This document shows, piece after piece, positions 7,756 through 14,704 of a stretch of 47,145 nucleotides of DNA. The stretch's first letter is position 1. Every line of letters starts with the position of its first letter. Origin of the DNA: Phaeodactylibacter luteus (GTDB lineage: Bacteria; Bacteroidota; Bacteroidia; Chitinophagales; Saprospiraceae). Under the pieces are notes generated by a model. It ran no database searches. It was given only the letters and a program-made list of their open reading frames with translations, and was not told the origin of the DNA. Position numbers and translations under genes: made by a program. The stretch spans positions 1 to 47,145 of the forward strand of contig NZ_VOOR01000044.1 in the NCBI RefSeq assembly GCF_007993045.1. The letters are read 5' to 3'.

Positions 7756-8538
7756 TTACAGTTCGCGTATTTTAATATTTTTGAACCAAACTTCGCTGCC
7801 GTGGTCTTGCAGCCCGATATAGCCTTCGCGCACTTTTCCGTAATCAGGGTAGTCTTTCCACTTGCCCTCCTTTTTGTTGATCTGCCATTGGATGGAGTTG
7901 GGGTAAAATCCGATCGTCTTCCGCCCATTTAGCGTATAGGTGGCCTGCTGAGGAGTGAAAGTGATGGTGGAGGTGTTCCATTCGCCGGCAGGCTTAGTCA
8001 GCCTGGGGATTGAGGGCTCGAACATGGCGTAGTCGGCCCCTGTGACCTGCCAAGGCTCTAGGGGCTCTGGGAAATTCTCCTCATCGATGATCTGGTACTC
8101 TGGCCCTGTCTCATAGGGCGTGCTGAAACGCTCCTCCTCCCTTACGTGATAAAAAATGCCACTATTGCCGCCTTCTGCTATTTTCCAGTCCACTGTCAGT
8201 TCAAAGCTTTCAAACATTTGTGCGCCATATAGGATATCGCCTGCGGCGTCTCCGCCCTGGCCTGAGGCTTTGAGCGTGCCATTTTCGACAGACCACCCTA
8301 AGGGCATCCCTTCTTGTTGGAAGCCCCGCCAGCCATCAGCAGATTTTCCGTCGAACAATAGTTTCCAGCCCGTGGCCGCTTCCTTTTGAGAGAGGGTGTT
8401 GTCAGGCAGGTTGGGCTCTTCTTCGAATTGGGCCGGGGGAGCAGCCGGCTGTGCCTCAGATTGGGCGGTGTTGTTGTCGGCAGCACAGGCAAAAAGCCCG
8501 AAGGCCAGAGCGAACAGTAAGCTCAGATTTTTGATCAT
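7756..8538 (-). CDS. DUF1080 (3-keto-disaccharide hydrolase domain) lipoprotein
   Basis: The start is set at 8538, giving MIKNLSLLFALAFGLFACAADN: a short signal peptide with a lipobox (LFAC) whose cysteine would be lipidated. Upstream in-frame sequence to 8634 lacks signal character and contains the promoter box. After a low-complexity linker rich in A, P and E (about residues 22-50) comes one DUF1080 domain starting GWKLLFDGKSADGWRGF. It includes YEWK-type strands (LTVDWKIAEGGNSGIFYHVRE) and ends SEVWFKNIKIREL, the usual finish. The ~260-residue length is normal. The fold is a concanavalin-like sandwich; some members cleave 3-keto-glycosides. The protein is likely anchored to a membrane facing the periplasm or surface. 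Confidence 0.88.
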   Translation of the reverse strand: MIKNLSLLFALAFGLFACAADNNTAQSEAQPAAPPAQFEEEPNLPDNTLSQKEAATGWKLLFDGKSADGWRGFQQEGMPLGWSVENGTLKASGQGGDAAGDILYGAQMFESFELTVDWKIAEGGNSGIFYHVREEERFSTPYETGPEYQIIDEENFPEPLEPWQVTGADYAMFEPSIPRLTKPAGEWNTSTITFTPQQATYTLNGRKTIGFYPNSIQWQINKKEGKWKDYPDYGKVREGYIGLQDHGSEVWFKNIKIREL

Positions 8539-8564
8539 GGTAAATCGTTTTGGTAGTCTGTGGG

Positions 8565-8572
8565 CAAATGTA
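8565..8572 (-). promoter_or_regulatory. Bacteroidota -7 box for the DUF1080 gene
   Basis: The minus strand reads TACATTTG followed by C, an exact TAnnTTTG match, 27 bases upstream of the ATG at 8538. It supports the shorter start, because the longer frame would begin upstream of this promoter. Confidence 0.55.
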
Positions 8573-8741
8573 CACTTTACCTCGGAAAAAGGGATGCAGT
8601 ACAAATGGGGGCTGCCTATCTTATGAGTGGGCATAAGCTGCCTGCCAAGCCGGTTTTAGAAACGAAAATTGTAGCGGGAGAATATAGGGCAGAGGCGGGC
8701 ATGCTCTTTTTGAAGAAGAAGAAAATCTGTACGGGCATTTT

Positions 8742-8899
8742 GAGCGTGTTGGGGCTTTAGTAATCGGTCTATCCCGCTAGACAGCGGGACACTTTTTCGC
8801 TTATACTTCGCCCCGAAAATCCTTCCCGCTTTTGTGCATCAAAAGCGGGCTTGGCTAAACTCCGGTTTTCGACTAGAAGGCCAAAATCCCAACACGCTC
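8742..8899. repeat. 158-bp structured element with 12-bp perfect terminal inverted repeats
   Basis: The ends are GAGCGTGTTGGG (8742-8753) and its exact reverse complement CCCAACACGCTC (8888-8899). Inside are two further perfect stems: TCCCGCT/AGCGGGA (8772-8778 / 8783-8789, 4-base loop) and CCCGCTTTTG/CAAAAGCGGG (8825-8834 / 8840-8849, 5-base loop). The second stem is framed by CGAAAA (8814-8819) and TTTTCG (8866-8871). The whole stretch can fold as a nested cruciform or RNA. It has no coding potential that I trust. It may be a MITE-like mobile element or a structured RNA; it differs in sequence from the other repeat family in this window. Confidence 0.6.
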
Positions 8900-8961
8900 T
8901 CTTAGATCACTGCCCTGTCAGGTGCAGGCCGTCTTTTTAGGTGGTATGCCCCTTCCTATGC

Positions 8962-9075
8962 CGGACGAGCGATGCGGAGGGGTGGCAAGCCCGATAGGGC
9001 CGAGCGCAGAGCGAGCCCCGGAGCGTAGCGGCCCCAGCTGTCAGGCTGGGGCGGCCCCAAAAATGACAATCGTGT
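8962..9075 (+). repeat. Dispersed GC-rich hairpin repeat, copy A
   Basis: This is one of six related copies in the window. It has the shared core (GCGATGCGGAGGGGTG, then GCCCGATAGGGC, then AGCGAGCCCCGGAGC, TAGCGG). The second hairpin here is GCCCCAGC...GCTGGGGC instead of the CCTGCC...GGCAGG found in most copies; both arms have changed together. It lies in the divergent gap before the DEAD-box helicase. The usual end motif is present only as GACAATC. Confidence 0.7.
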
Positions 9076-9173
9076 TTTTACCTTTTAGCCTTTTGTTGCA
9101 CGGTGGGGGGAGGCTGTGATGGGGCGTGGTGAGTATATATGCTGCCTACCTACTTTTTCTCTACCTTTGGCCT

Positions 9174-10484
9174 ATGTCCAAAGTAAAAGACCAACAAGCC
9201 ATGCTGGAGAAGCTTGGCATAGCCGAGCTCAACCCCATGCAGTCCGCTGCGCATCAAGCCATAGCTGAACAGCCTGAGCTGATCCTGATAGCCCCTACGG
9301 GCACGGGCAAGACCCTGGCTTTCCTGCTGCCGGTCATAGCGCGGCTAGACCCCGGCCTTGAGGCGGTGCAAGCGCTCATTTTGGTGCCTTCCCGGGAGCT
9401 GGCCATCCAAATTGAGCAGATTGCCCGGGATATGGGCAGTGGGTTTAAAGTCAATGCCGTTTATGGTGGCCGTGCGGGCTATAAAGATAAGCAGGACCTC
9501 AAGCACCCGCCTGCGATCTTGGTAGGCACGCCGGGGCGCATTGCCGACCACATTGAGCGGGAGCACGTGGGCATGGAGCAGGTCAAGGCTCTGGTCCTCG
9601 ATGAGTTCGACAAGTCGCTGGAGACTGGTTTTGAAAAGCAGATGCGGGGGATAATAGCGTGCATGCCTGCTGTGGAGCGGAAAATCCTGACTTCTGCTAC
9701 TCAAAATGTCAATATACCTGATTTTGTTGGGCTGAAGGCCCCCGTCCGGTTGCAGTTTGGGGCAGAAGAGGCCTCACAGTTGGCGCTAAAAGCCATAGCT
9801 GCAGATGAGGTAGATGAGTATGGTGCCTTGGCACTGCTGTTGGCGGAGCTAGGGGAGGGAAGGGGCATAGTGTTTTGCAGCCTAAAGGAGACGCTGAACG
9901 AGGTGAGCGTTTTCTTGAGTAGGAAGAAAATCGCCCATGCTTCTTTTTATGGCGGCATGGGCCAATTGGAGCGGGAGCACGCCCTGATCCAATTCCGCAA
10001 TGGCACCCACCGCATACTTTTGTCGACCGACTTGGCGGCCCGGGGGCTAGATATACCCGAGCTAGATTACATCATCCACTTTGAGTTCCCCTTCGATGAA
10101 GCTTCTTTCGTCCACCGCAACGGGCGTACAGCCCGTATGCACAGCGAAGGGGCGGCCTACCTGATCAAGCCTCGGGGCAGGCAGCTGCCTCATTATGCCC
10201 GGGGGGCGGAGATGGTAAAGCTTTCTGGCAGCGGTAAGCCTGCCCTCAGCCATTGGGCAACCCTTCATATGCTGGGCGGGCGTAGAGATAAAATCTCCAA
10301 GGGGGATATTGCCGGCTTGTTCCTCAAAGAGGGCGGCCTCGAGCCTGGGCAGTTAGGGGTCATCGAGCTCAAGCAAGATGCGGCCTATATTGCTGTGGAT
10401 AGGGGGCAAGCGGATAGGCTGGCCAAAGCGCTGGACAACAAAAAGCTGAAGAAGAAAAAGATCCGGCTGCGCTTGATGGATTGA
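9174..10484 (+). CDS. DEAD-box family RNA helicase
   Basis: The start is set at 9174 (MSKVKDQQAMLEKLG); the frame upstream to 9126 encodes a hydrophobic leader foreign to the family. The 436 residues hold both RecA domains: a Q-motif-like LNPMQ, Walker A APTGTGKT, Ia PSRELAIQ, Ib GTPGR, motif II DEFD, motif III SAT, motif V STDLAARGLDIP, and motif VI HRNGRTAR. Motif II reads DEFD rather than DEAD, which keeps the acidic pair. The last ~80 residues form an RNA-binding-like tail ending in lysine/arginine-rich KNKKLKKKKIRLRLMD-type sequence, similar in style to DbpA-like helicases that act in ribosome assembly. The substrate is inferred, not shown. Confidence 0.9.
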   Translation: MSKVKDQQAMLEKLGIAELNPMQSAAHQAIAEQPELILIAPTGTGKTLAFLLPVIARLDPGLEAVQALILVPSRELAIQIEQIARDMGSGFKVNAVYGGRAGYKDKQDLKHPPAILVGTPGRIADHIEREHVGMEQVKALVLDEFDKSLETGFEKQMRGIIACMPAVERKILTSATQNVNIPDFVGLKAPVRLQFGAEEASQLALKAIAADEVDEYGALALLLAELGEGRGIVFCSLKETLNEVSVFLSRKKIAHASFYGGMGQLEREHALIQFRNGTHRILLSTDLAARGLDIPELDYIIHFEFPFDEASFVHRNGRTARMHSEGAAYLIKPRGRQLPHYARGAEMVKLSGSGKPALSHWATLHMLGGRRDKISKGDIAGLFLKEGGLEPGQLGVIELKQDAAYIAVDRGQADRLAKALDNKKLKKKKIRLRLMD

Positions 10485-10516
10485 GGCCGATCCGCCCTTG
10501 GGCCTTTGGGCTGCCG

Positions 10517-10549
10517 AAAAAAGCCCCGGGCAGCAACAGCCGCCCGGGG
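10517..10549 (-). terminator. Intrinsic terminator of the lipoprotein gene
   Basis: On the minus strand CCCCGGGC (10549-10542) pairs perfectly with GCCCGGGG (10531-10524) around a 10-base loop and is followed by C and TTTTTT (10522-10517). It lies 29 bases after the stop of the minus-strand lipoprotein gene. Confidence 0.7.
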
Positions 10550-10577
10550 GGATGTCCATAGGAATATGGGATAAGGG

Positions 10578-11252
10578 CTATTCGAGCTCTGCAACTACTG
10601 TAGACATGCCCACTGCCAGCGGTACTGCTGTGCCCCCGCCGCCAAGGAAGCCAATGCCGGCCCCCGCGGCGTCTGCCAAGACCACCTGCCACCATTTGGG
10701 CTTGCCATTTGCACGGTGCTGCAGCCAATATTGGCTGGAGTGGCGCGCGGTAGCCAGGAAAGCCATTGCGGCTGGGTAGCCTTCCTGGTCTTCCTGTGCA
10801 GACATCAGCTTCACCTCGGCTTCCCTTATGACCTGCTCGATCTCCTTTTGTGCCGCTTGCGTGCCGCCTTCAATAGCGAGCAGCCGGCCGATAGTGGGGC
10901 AGATGATGTCTGCCAGGGGCTGTGGGAAATCGAAAACATCGCATAGGGTGGAAGCATTGGCATAATTGGCCTGAGCGAGGGTCTGTTCTTGAGTAAGCCC
11001 CAAACGCTCTTTGGTGCCCCGCAGGGCCTGCATGCCGATGCCCTCTTCAAAAGCGGCCTGGAAGATATAGGCCTCCACTTCGAGCGGGGCGTCTATGCCG
11101 TCGAGCGCCGCTCTATGTTCGGTGCGCAGCTGGTGCAATTGTTCATTGTGAGCTTCCCCTACGTAGTTGTAAGGGTTTCCGGGCAGCTGCTCTTCTGTTT
11201 TTTCGCAGCCGAATAAAAGGAGCACAAACAAAGGCAAAATCAGGTTTTTCAT
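10578..11252 (-). CDS. Lipoprotein of unknown function with glycine-rich C-terminal segment
   Basis: The 224-residue product begins MKNLILPLFVLLLFGCEKT, a short signal peptide with lipobox LFGC, so Cys16 is probably lipidated. Next comes the segment NPYNYVGEAHNEQLHQL, then about 130 mostly helical residues. A cysteine pair lies in the middle (TLCDVF, DIICP). The C-terminus is unusual: KPKWWQVVLADAAGAGIGFL followed by a GGGG run and a small-residue hydrophobic stretch, resembling a membrane-inserting helix. I do not recognise a named family. It is a single gene with its own terminator at 10517-10549. A 13-base palindrome (CTGGCT-G-AGCCAG, 11272-11284) lies 20 bases upstream and may be an operator. 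Confidence 0.75.
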   Translation of the reverse strand: MKNLILPLFVLLLFGCEKTEEQLPGNPYNYVGEAHNEQLHQLRTEHRAALDGIDAPLEVEAYIFQAAFEEGIGMQALRGTKERLGLTQEQTLAQANYANASTLCDVFDFPQPLADIICPTIGRLLAIEGGTQAAQKEIEQVIREAEVKLMSAQEDQEGYPAAMAFLATARHSSQYWLQHRANGKPKWWQVVLADAAGAGIGFLGGGGTAVPLAVGMSTVVAELE

Positions 11253-11360
11253 GGTGAGTGTGTTTTTGGGACTGGCTGAGCCAGCCTGTTCATGAATGTG
11301 GATTTTGCCTGTAGATGTGCTTTGGCTTGGCCTTCTTACCTTTCGCTGTCAATTTTTTTC

Positions 11361-11404
11361 AAAAAAAAACAATTACAGGCCCCTGCTGTAAGGATAGGGG
11401 CCTG
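11361..11404 (-). terminator. Hairpin plus T9 tract on the minus strand at the edge of repeat copy B
   Basis: On the minus strand CAGGCCCCT (11404-11396) pairs with AGGGGCCTG (11384-11376), followed after TAATTG by nine T (11369-11361). This has the layout of an intrinsic terminator for a minus-strand transcript from beyond 11570. The stem also forms the distal end of repeat copy B. Confidence 0.45.
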
Positions 11405-11564
11405 CCCCTGCCCAACGGGCAGGTGCCGCTATGCTGCGGGGCTCGCTGCCCGCTCGGCCCCTCGCCCTACGGGCGTCGGGTCTGGCCTTCGGCCACCCCT
11501 TCGCAGCGCTAGGCCAATGCCCAAAAAGCATAACCGCCTGCGACATTTTGGGTTACGCCCGCCC
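11376..11564 (-). repeat. Dispersed GC-rich hairpin repeat, copy B
   Basis: Read on the minus strand it begins GGGCGTAACCCAAAATG, like the left ends of copies C and E, and continues GCAGGCGGTTATGC, then the shared core GGCCTAGCGCTGCGAAGGGG and AGCGAGCCCCGCAGC, TAGCGG. The second hairpin is CTGCCC-GTT-GGGCAG. The right terminal repeat seen in copies C and E is missing; a hairpin with T9 stands there instead. It lies in the divergent gap between the lipoprotein and pentapeptide-repeat genes. Confidence 0.75.
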
Positions 11565-11570
11565 GATGTA

Positions 11571-11989
11571 TCAAGCCTGAGGAAAAATTTCTTCAGGATA
11601 TGGAATCCGGCTGTTGCTGGTGGCTATTAAATGCTTCCATTGGTGTCTACAAAAAAGCACTCCGTCCACGCAAACACCACAGGTAAGGGTTATGCACTGG
11701 GGCAGATCCTGTTCAATGGAGATGAGGCATATCCGGCATTGGCTGCAGCTGCTTGCTAATTTGGGCTCAGCGCCTATCGCGCTCCGCAACCTGAGGTACA
11801 ACCGTGAGCGCACCTTCGTCCTTGGGCGTTACAGCCTGCCGATGTCCGGCCTTGAGCTTGGCTGTAGCCACAACCTGCCATTGGGCTTGGGCTTGGGCTA
11901 CCGTGCTGAACTCGGGCTGGCCCGTTTGTAGGGCAGCCCTCGGTTCGGGCGTTTGGCTGATAATGCCTAATTTCCTCCTCATTATCCAT
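11571..11989 (-). pseudogene. Possible decayed minus-strand gene (uncertain)
   Basis: Between repeat copy B and the pentapeptide gene the minus strand shows two short frames with some protein character. One is a start at 11989 (MDNEEEIRHYQPNAR) or 11982 (MRRKLGIISQTPEP). The other, shifted, runs 11813-11571 and has clustered cysteines (CSQCRIC, then TCGVC and FC), faintly like a zinc ribbon or RING-type motif. No single frame spans the region. A terminator-like hairpin with T9 lies just downstream. This could be a frameshifted remnant or plain intergenic DNA; I cannot decide. Confidence 0.2.
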
Positions 11990-12015
11990 ATTACCTCATC
12001 TCGATATAAAAAGCT

Positions 12016-12579
12016 ATGATCATATCAGGGGAAATAGGCGTAGGCGGCGAGGGCGAATTTCAGCACTCCGATCAGTTTGAAGACTGCCGGTTCAGTGGGC
12101 TCAGCCTCTCTACGGCCATGCTCGAGGGGAAGCGCTTTGCAGACTGTACCTTTAGCGGGTGCGACTTGAGCAACGCTGTCTTAGCAGATGTAGCCTTGCA
12201 GCAGGTAACCTTCAAATCGTGCCGGCTTACCGGTACCGATTTTACCGCTGTGCGCCCACTTTTACTGCAGGTTCAGCTGTTGAACTGCCAGGCTCACTTT
12301 GCGCTTTTTGGAGGTTTGGACCTGAAAGGCTCGCATTTTGAAGGGACAGACTTAACCGGAGCAGACTTTTCAGGGGCAGTGCTAAAGGGGGCGGATTTCA
12401 CTAAGGCCATCTTGTTCGAGTCGGGCTTTGAAGGTGCCGACCTTTCGAAGGCTGACTTTACAGGAAGCCAGGGGCTGCAGCTCCGTATGGGAGAGGCCCG
12501 GCTGGACAAGGCAAAGCTGCCTGTAGGCGCAGCTTTGAGCCTGGTGCGCAGTATGGGGGTGCTCATCTCCGAAGCCTGA
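12016..12579 (+). CDS. Pentapeptide-repeat protein (Qnr-like fold)
   Basis: The 187-residue protein consists largely of A(D/N)LxX-type pentapeptide repeats: for example FADCTFSGCDLSNAVLADVA near residues 42-61, and FEGTDLTGADFSGAVLKGAD at about 113-132. A central break (VRPLLLQVQLLNCQAHFALFG) interrupts the coils. Such repeats build a right-handed quadrilateral beta-helix. Qnr and MfpA members mimic DNA and protect gyrase, and proteins of this size often resemble Qnr, but most have no known role. I infer only the fold. It is a single gene, divergent from the lipoprotein and convergent with the SulP gene. Confidence 0.85.
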   Translation: MIISGEIGVGGEGEFQHSDQFEDCRFSGLSLSTAMLEGKRFADCTFSGCDLSNAVLADVALQQVTFKSCRLTGTDFTAVRPLLLQVQLLNCQAHFALFGGLDLKGSHFEGTDLTGADFSGAVLKGADFTKAILFESGFEGADLSKADFTGSQGLQLRMGEARLDKAKLPVGAALSLVRSMGVLISEA

Positions 12580-12602
12580 GCAAGATCAAAAGAAGGGGGT
12601 AG

Positions 12603-12637
12603 GCCGGGCTTTGGGCATTGCCTTGCCCGGGCCCGGC
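12603..12637. terminator. Stem-loop between convergent pentapeptide and SulP genes
   Basis: GCCGGGC (12603-12609) pairs with GCCCGGC (12631-12637), and inside it GGGCA (12613-12617) pairs with TGCCC (12624-12628). The position between two 3' ends suits a shared terminator, but there is no T-run. Confidence 0.4.
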
Positions 12638-12647
12638 TGCCAAGCCA

Positions 12648-14177
12648 TTAGAGCTGATCCACTACAAGCTTGTAGTTGGGGTCCTCCATAACATTTACCG
12701 TAATGATTTCTTCTGCATTTTTCAGCAGCTTTCGGCAATCGGGGCTTAGGTGCCTGAGGTGCACTTTTTTACCTACTTTTTGGTAGCGCTCCGTGATTTT
12801 GTTGAGCGCTTCTATGGCAGACATGTCTACCACACGGCTTTCTGCAAAGTCGATCACGACTTCCTCCGGGTCATTGAGCACATCGAATTTCTCGTTGAAC
12901 ACCGTAACGGAGCCAAAGAACAGAGGCCCATATATCTCATAATGCTTAACCCCCTTATCGTCGACGTATTTCCGTGCCCGGATGCGCTTGGCGTTGTCCC
13001 AGGCGAATACCAAAGCAGCAATGATGACCCCGATAAGCACCGCAAGGGCAAGGTTGTGGAGCACTGCTGTAATGCCCGTTACGACCACCATCACAAAGAT
13101 ATCGGATGGGGGCATCTTATTGAACGTCTTCAGGCTGGCCCACTCAAAAGTACCGATAGCGACCATGATCATCAGCCCGGTAAGGGCTGCCATAGGGAGT
13201 TTTTCCACCAGCCCAGCACCAAACATGATGAAGATGAGCAGCATGACAGAGGCAACGATGCCAGATAAGCGCGCCCGAGCGCCCGCTGAGATATTGATAA
13301 GGCTTTGACCGATCATGGCACAGCCGCCCATGCCGGAGAAAAGGCCAGACAGGATATTGGCGGTGCCCTGAGCCACAGCTTCTTTATTGCCCCGCCCACG
13401 GGTTTCCGTAATCTCATCTATGATGTTCAGCGTCAGCAGGCTCTCGATAAGCCCTACCCCTGCCATGACAAGGGCGTAGGGGAAGATAAGGGCTAGGGTC
13501 TCGAAGGTGAAGGGGACCACCGGGAGGTGGAATGGGGGGAAACTGCCCTGTATAGAGGCCATATCGCCTACCGTCCGGGTGTCTAGCCCCAACACCGTCA
13601 CCAGCCCAAACACCACAAGTATTGCTGCCAGAGAGCCGGGGAAGGCTTTAGTCAGCTTGGGAAGGCCCCAGATGATGAACATGGTGAGCAGCACCAGCCC
13701 TAGAAAAATATAGAGCATATTGCCCGACATCCAAGCCCCGTCCGGAGCTTTGAACTGCTCCAGCTGTGACATGAAGATGATGATGGCCAAGCCGTTCACA
13801 AAGCCGAAAATGACAGGGTGGGGCACAAGCCTCATCAGCTTCCCGAGCCGGAGCACGCCCGCTCCAACTTGCAAAAGGCCAGACAGGATCACAGTGGCAA
13901 AAACATATTCTACCCCATGGGAAAGGGCAAGCTCTGCTATAACCACAGCGACTGCCCCCGTAGCGCCTGAAATCATGCCAGGGCGGCCGCCCAATATGGA
14001 GGTCACCAGGCCCATCATAAAGGCCGCGTACAGCCCAGTGAGCGGGCTCAGCCCGGCAATGAAAGCGAAGGCTACTGCTTCAGGGATCAGCGCCATAGCA
14101 ACGGTGAGCCCTGAAAGGACTTCGGTTTTATAATCGACTTTCTGCTTGAGGTCAAAAAGGTTGAAAATCTTCTGCAT
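12648..14177 (-). CDS. SulP family inorganic anion transporter with STAS domain
   Basis: The 509-residue protein has the SulP membrane core (about residues 20-385, many hydrophobic helices). It includes the signature GLSPLTGLYAAFMMGLVTSI and the TGATG-like GMISGATGAVAVVIA segment in the first repeat. The C-terminal part from about 395 is a cytoplasmic STAS domain with DFAESRVVDMSAIEALNKI, the strand-loop-helix that holds the regulatory serine/aspartate region. SulP proteins move sulfate, bicarbonate or related anions, often with sodium or protons; the ion cannot be deduced here. Length is at the short end of the family but complete. It is a single gene. Confidence 0.93.
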   Translation of the reverse strand: MQKIFNLFDLKQKVDYKTEVLSGLTVAMALIPEAVAFAFIAGLSPLTGLYAAFMMGLVTSILGGRPGMISGATGAVAVVIAELALSHGVEYVFATVILSGLLQVGAGVLRLGKLMRLVPHPVIFGFVNGLAIIIFMSQLEQFKAPDGAWMSGNMLYIFLGLVLLTMFIIWGLPKLTKAFPGSLAAILVVFGLVTVLGLDTRTVGDMASIQGSFPPFHLPVVPFTFETLALIFPYALVMAGVGLIESLLTLNIIDEITETRGRGNKEAVAQGTANILSGLFSGMGGCAMIGQSLINISAGARARLSGIVASVMLLIFIMFGAGLVEKLPMAALTGLMIMVAIGTFEWASLKTFNKMPPSDIFVMVVVTGITAVLHNLALAVLIGVIIAALVFAWDNAKRIRARKYVDDKGVKHYEIYGPLFFGSVTVFNEKFDVLNDPEEVVIDFAESRVVDMSAIEALNKITERYQKVGKKVHLRHLSPDCRKLLKNAEEIITVNVMEDPNYKLVVDQL

Positions 14178-14422
14178 AATGATGTTTTGCCCTTTATTTT
14201 AAAAAGCTGAGCAGTTGCTGCAAAGCGGGAAGGTATGATACTATTGGGTTGGGTTGAGCGGCGCAAAAGTAGGTTTTTTCGCTCAGGCAAGCCTTGGTTG
14301 CAGATTGTTTTTTCGTAAACAAATGCCTTGGGGTGCGGATTTGGAATTATATTTCGCTATGCTGCTGTTTGCTTTTGTTTCAGCAGGGCACAGCGGTGCA
14401 CAGGAAATTTGTTTTGGCAGCA

Positions 14423-14458
14423 AAAAAGCCTGGCGCTCCGCAAAACGTCAGGCTTTTT
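14423..14458. terminator. Bidirectional intrinsic terminator
   Basis: AAAAAGCCTG (14423-14432) and CAGGCTTTTT (14449-14458) form a perfect 10-base stem with A-run and T-run at its feet, so it can work on both strands. It lies in the 527-base gap between the GH3 gene end and the SulP gene start, next to repeat copy C. Confidence 0.6.
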
Positions 14459-14687
14459 GGGCGTGAACCAAAATGCTGCAGGCGTTCCTGCTTTTTGGGC
14501 TTTAGCCTGGCACCGGCCTAGCGCTGCGAAGGGGTGTGAAGCCCGACAGGGCCGAGCGGATAGCGAGCCCCGCAGCATAGCGGCACCTGCCCTCAGGCAG
14601 GGGCAGGCCCCTATCCTTGCGGCAAGGGCAGGCCCATCACGCGAAGCAAGCTGGGCAGGCAAAAAAAAGACAACCTGGTTTACGCCT
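14459..14687 (+). repeat. Dispersed GC-rich hairpin repeat, copy C (full length, with terminal inverted repeats)
   Basis: Left end GGGCGTGAACCAAAATG; right end TGGTTTACGCC, whose reverse complement matches the left end at 10 of 11 bases. The core contains AGCGCTGCGAAGGGGTG, hairpin GCCC-GACA-GGGC, AGCGAGCCCCGCAGC, TAGCGG and hairpin CCTGCC-CTCA-GGCAGG. About 40 extra bases near the right end appear to be a partial duplication of the GGCAGG part. It fills most of the gap downstream of the GH3 gene. Confidence 0.8.
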
Positions 14688-14704
14688 AGTTTTTACAGCA
14701 CCGG

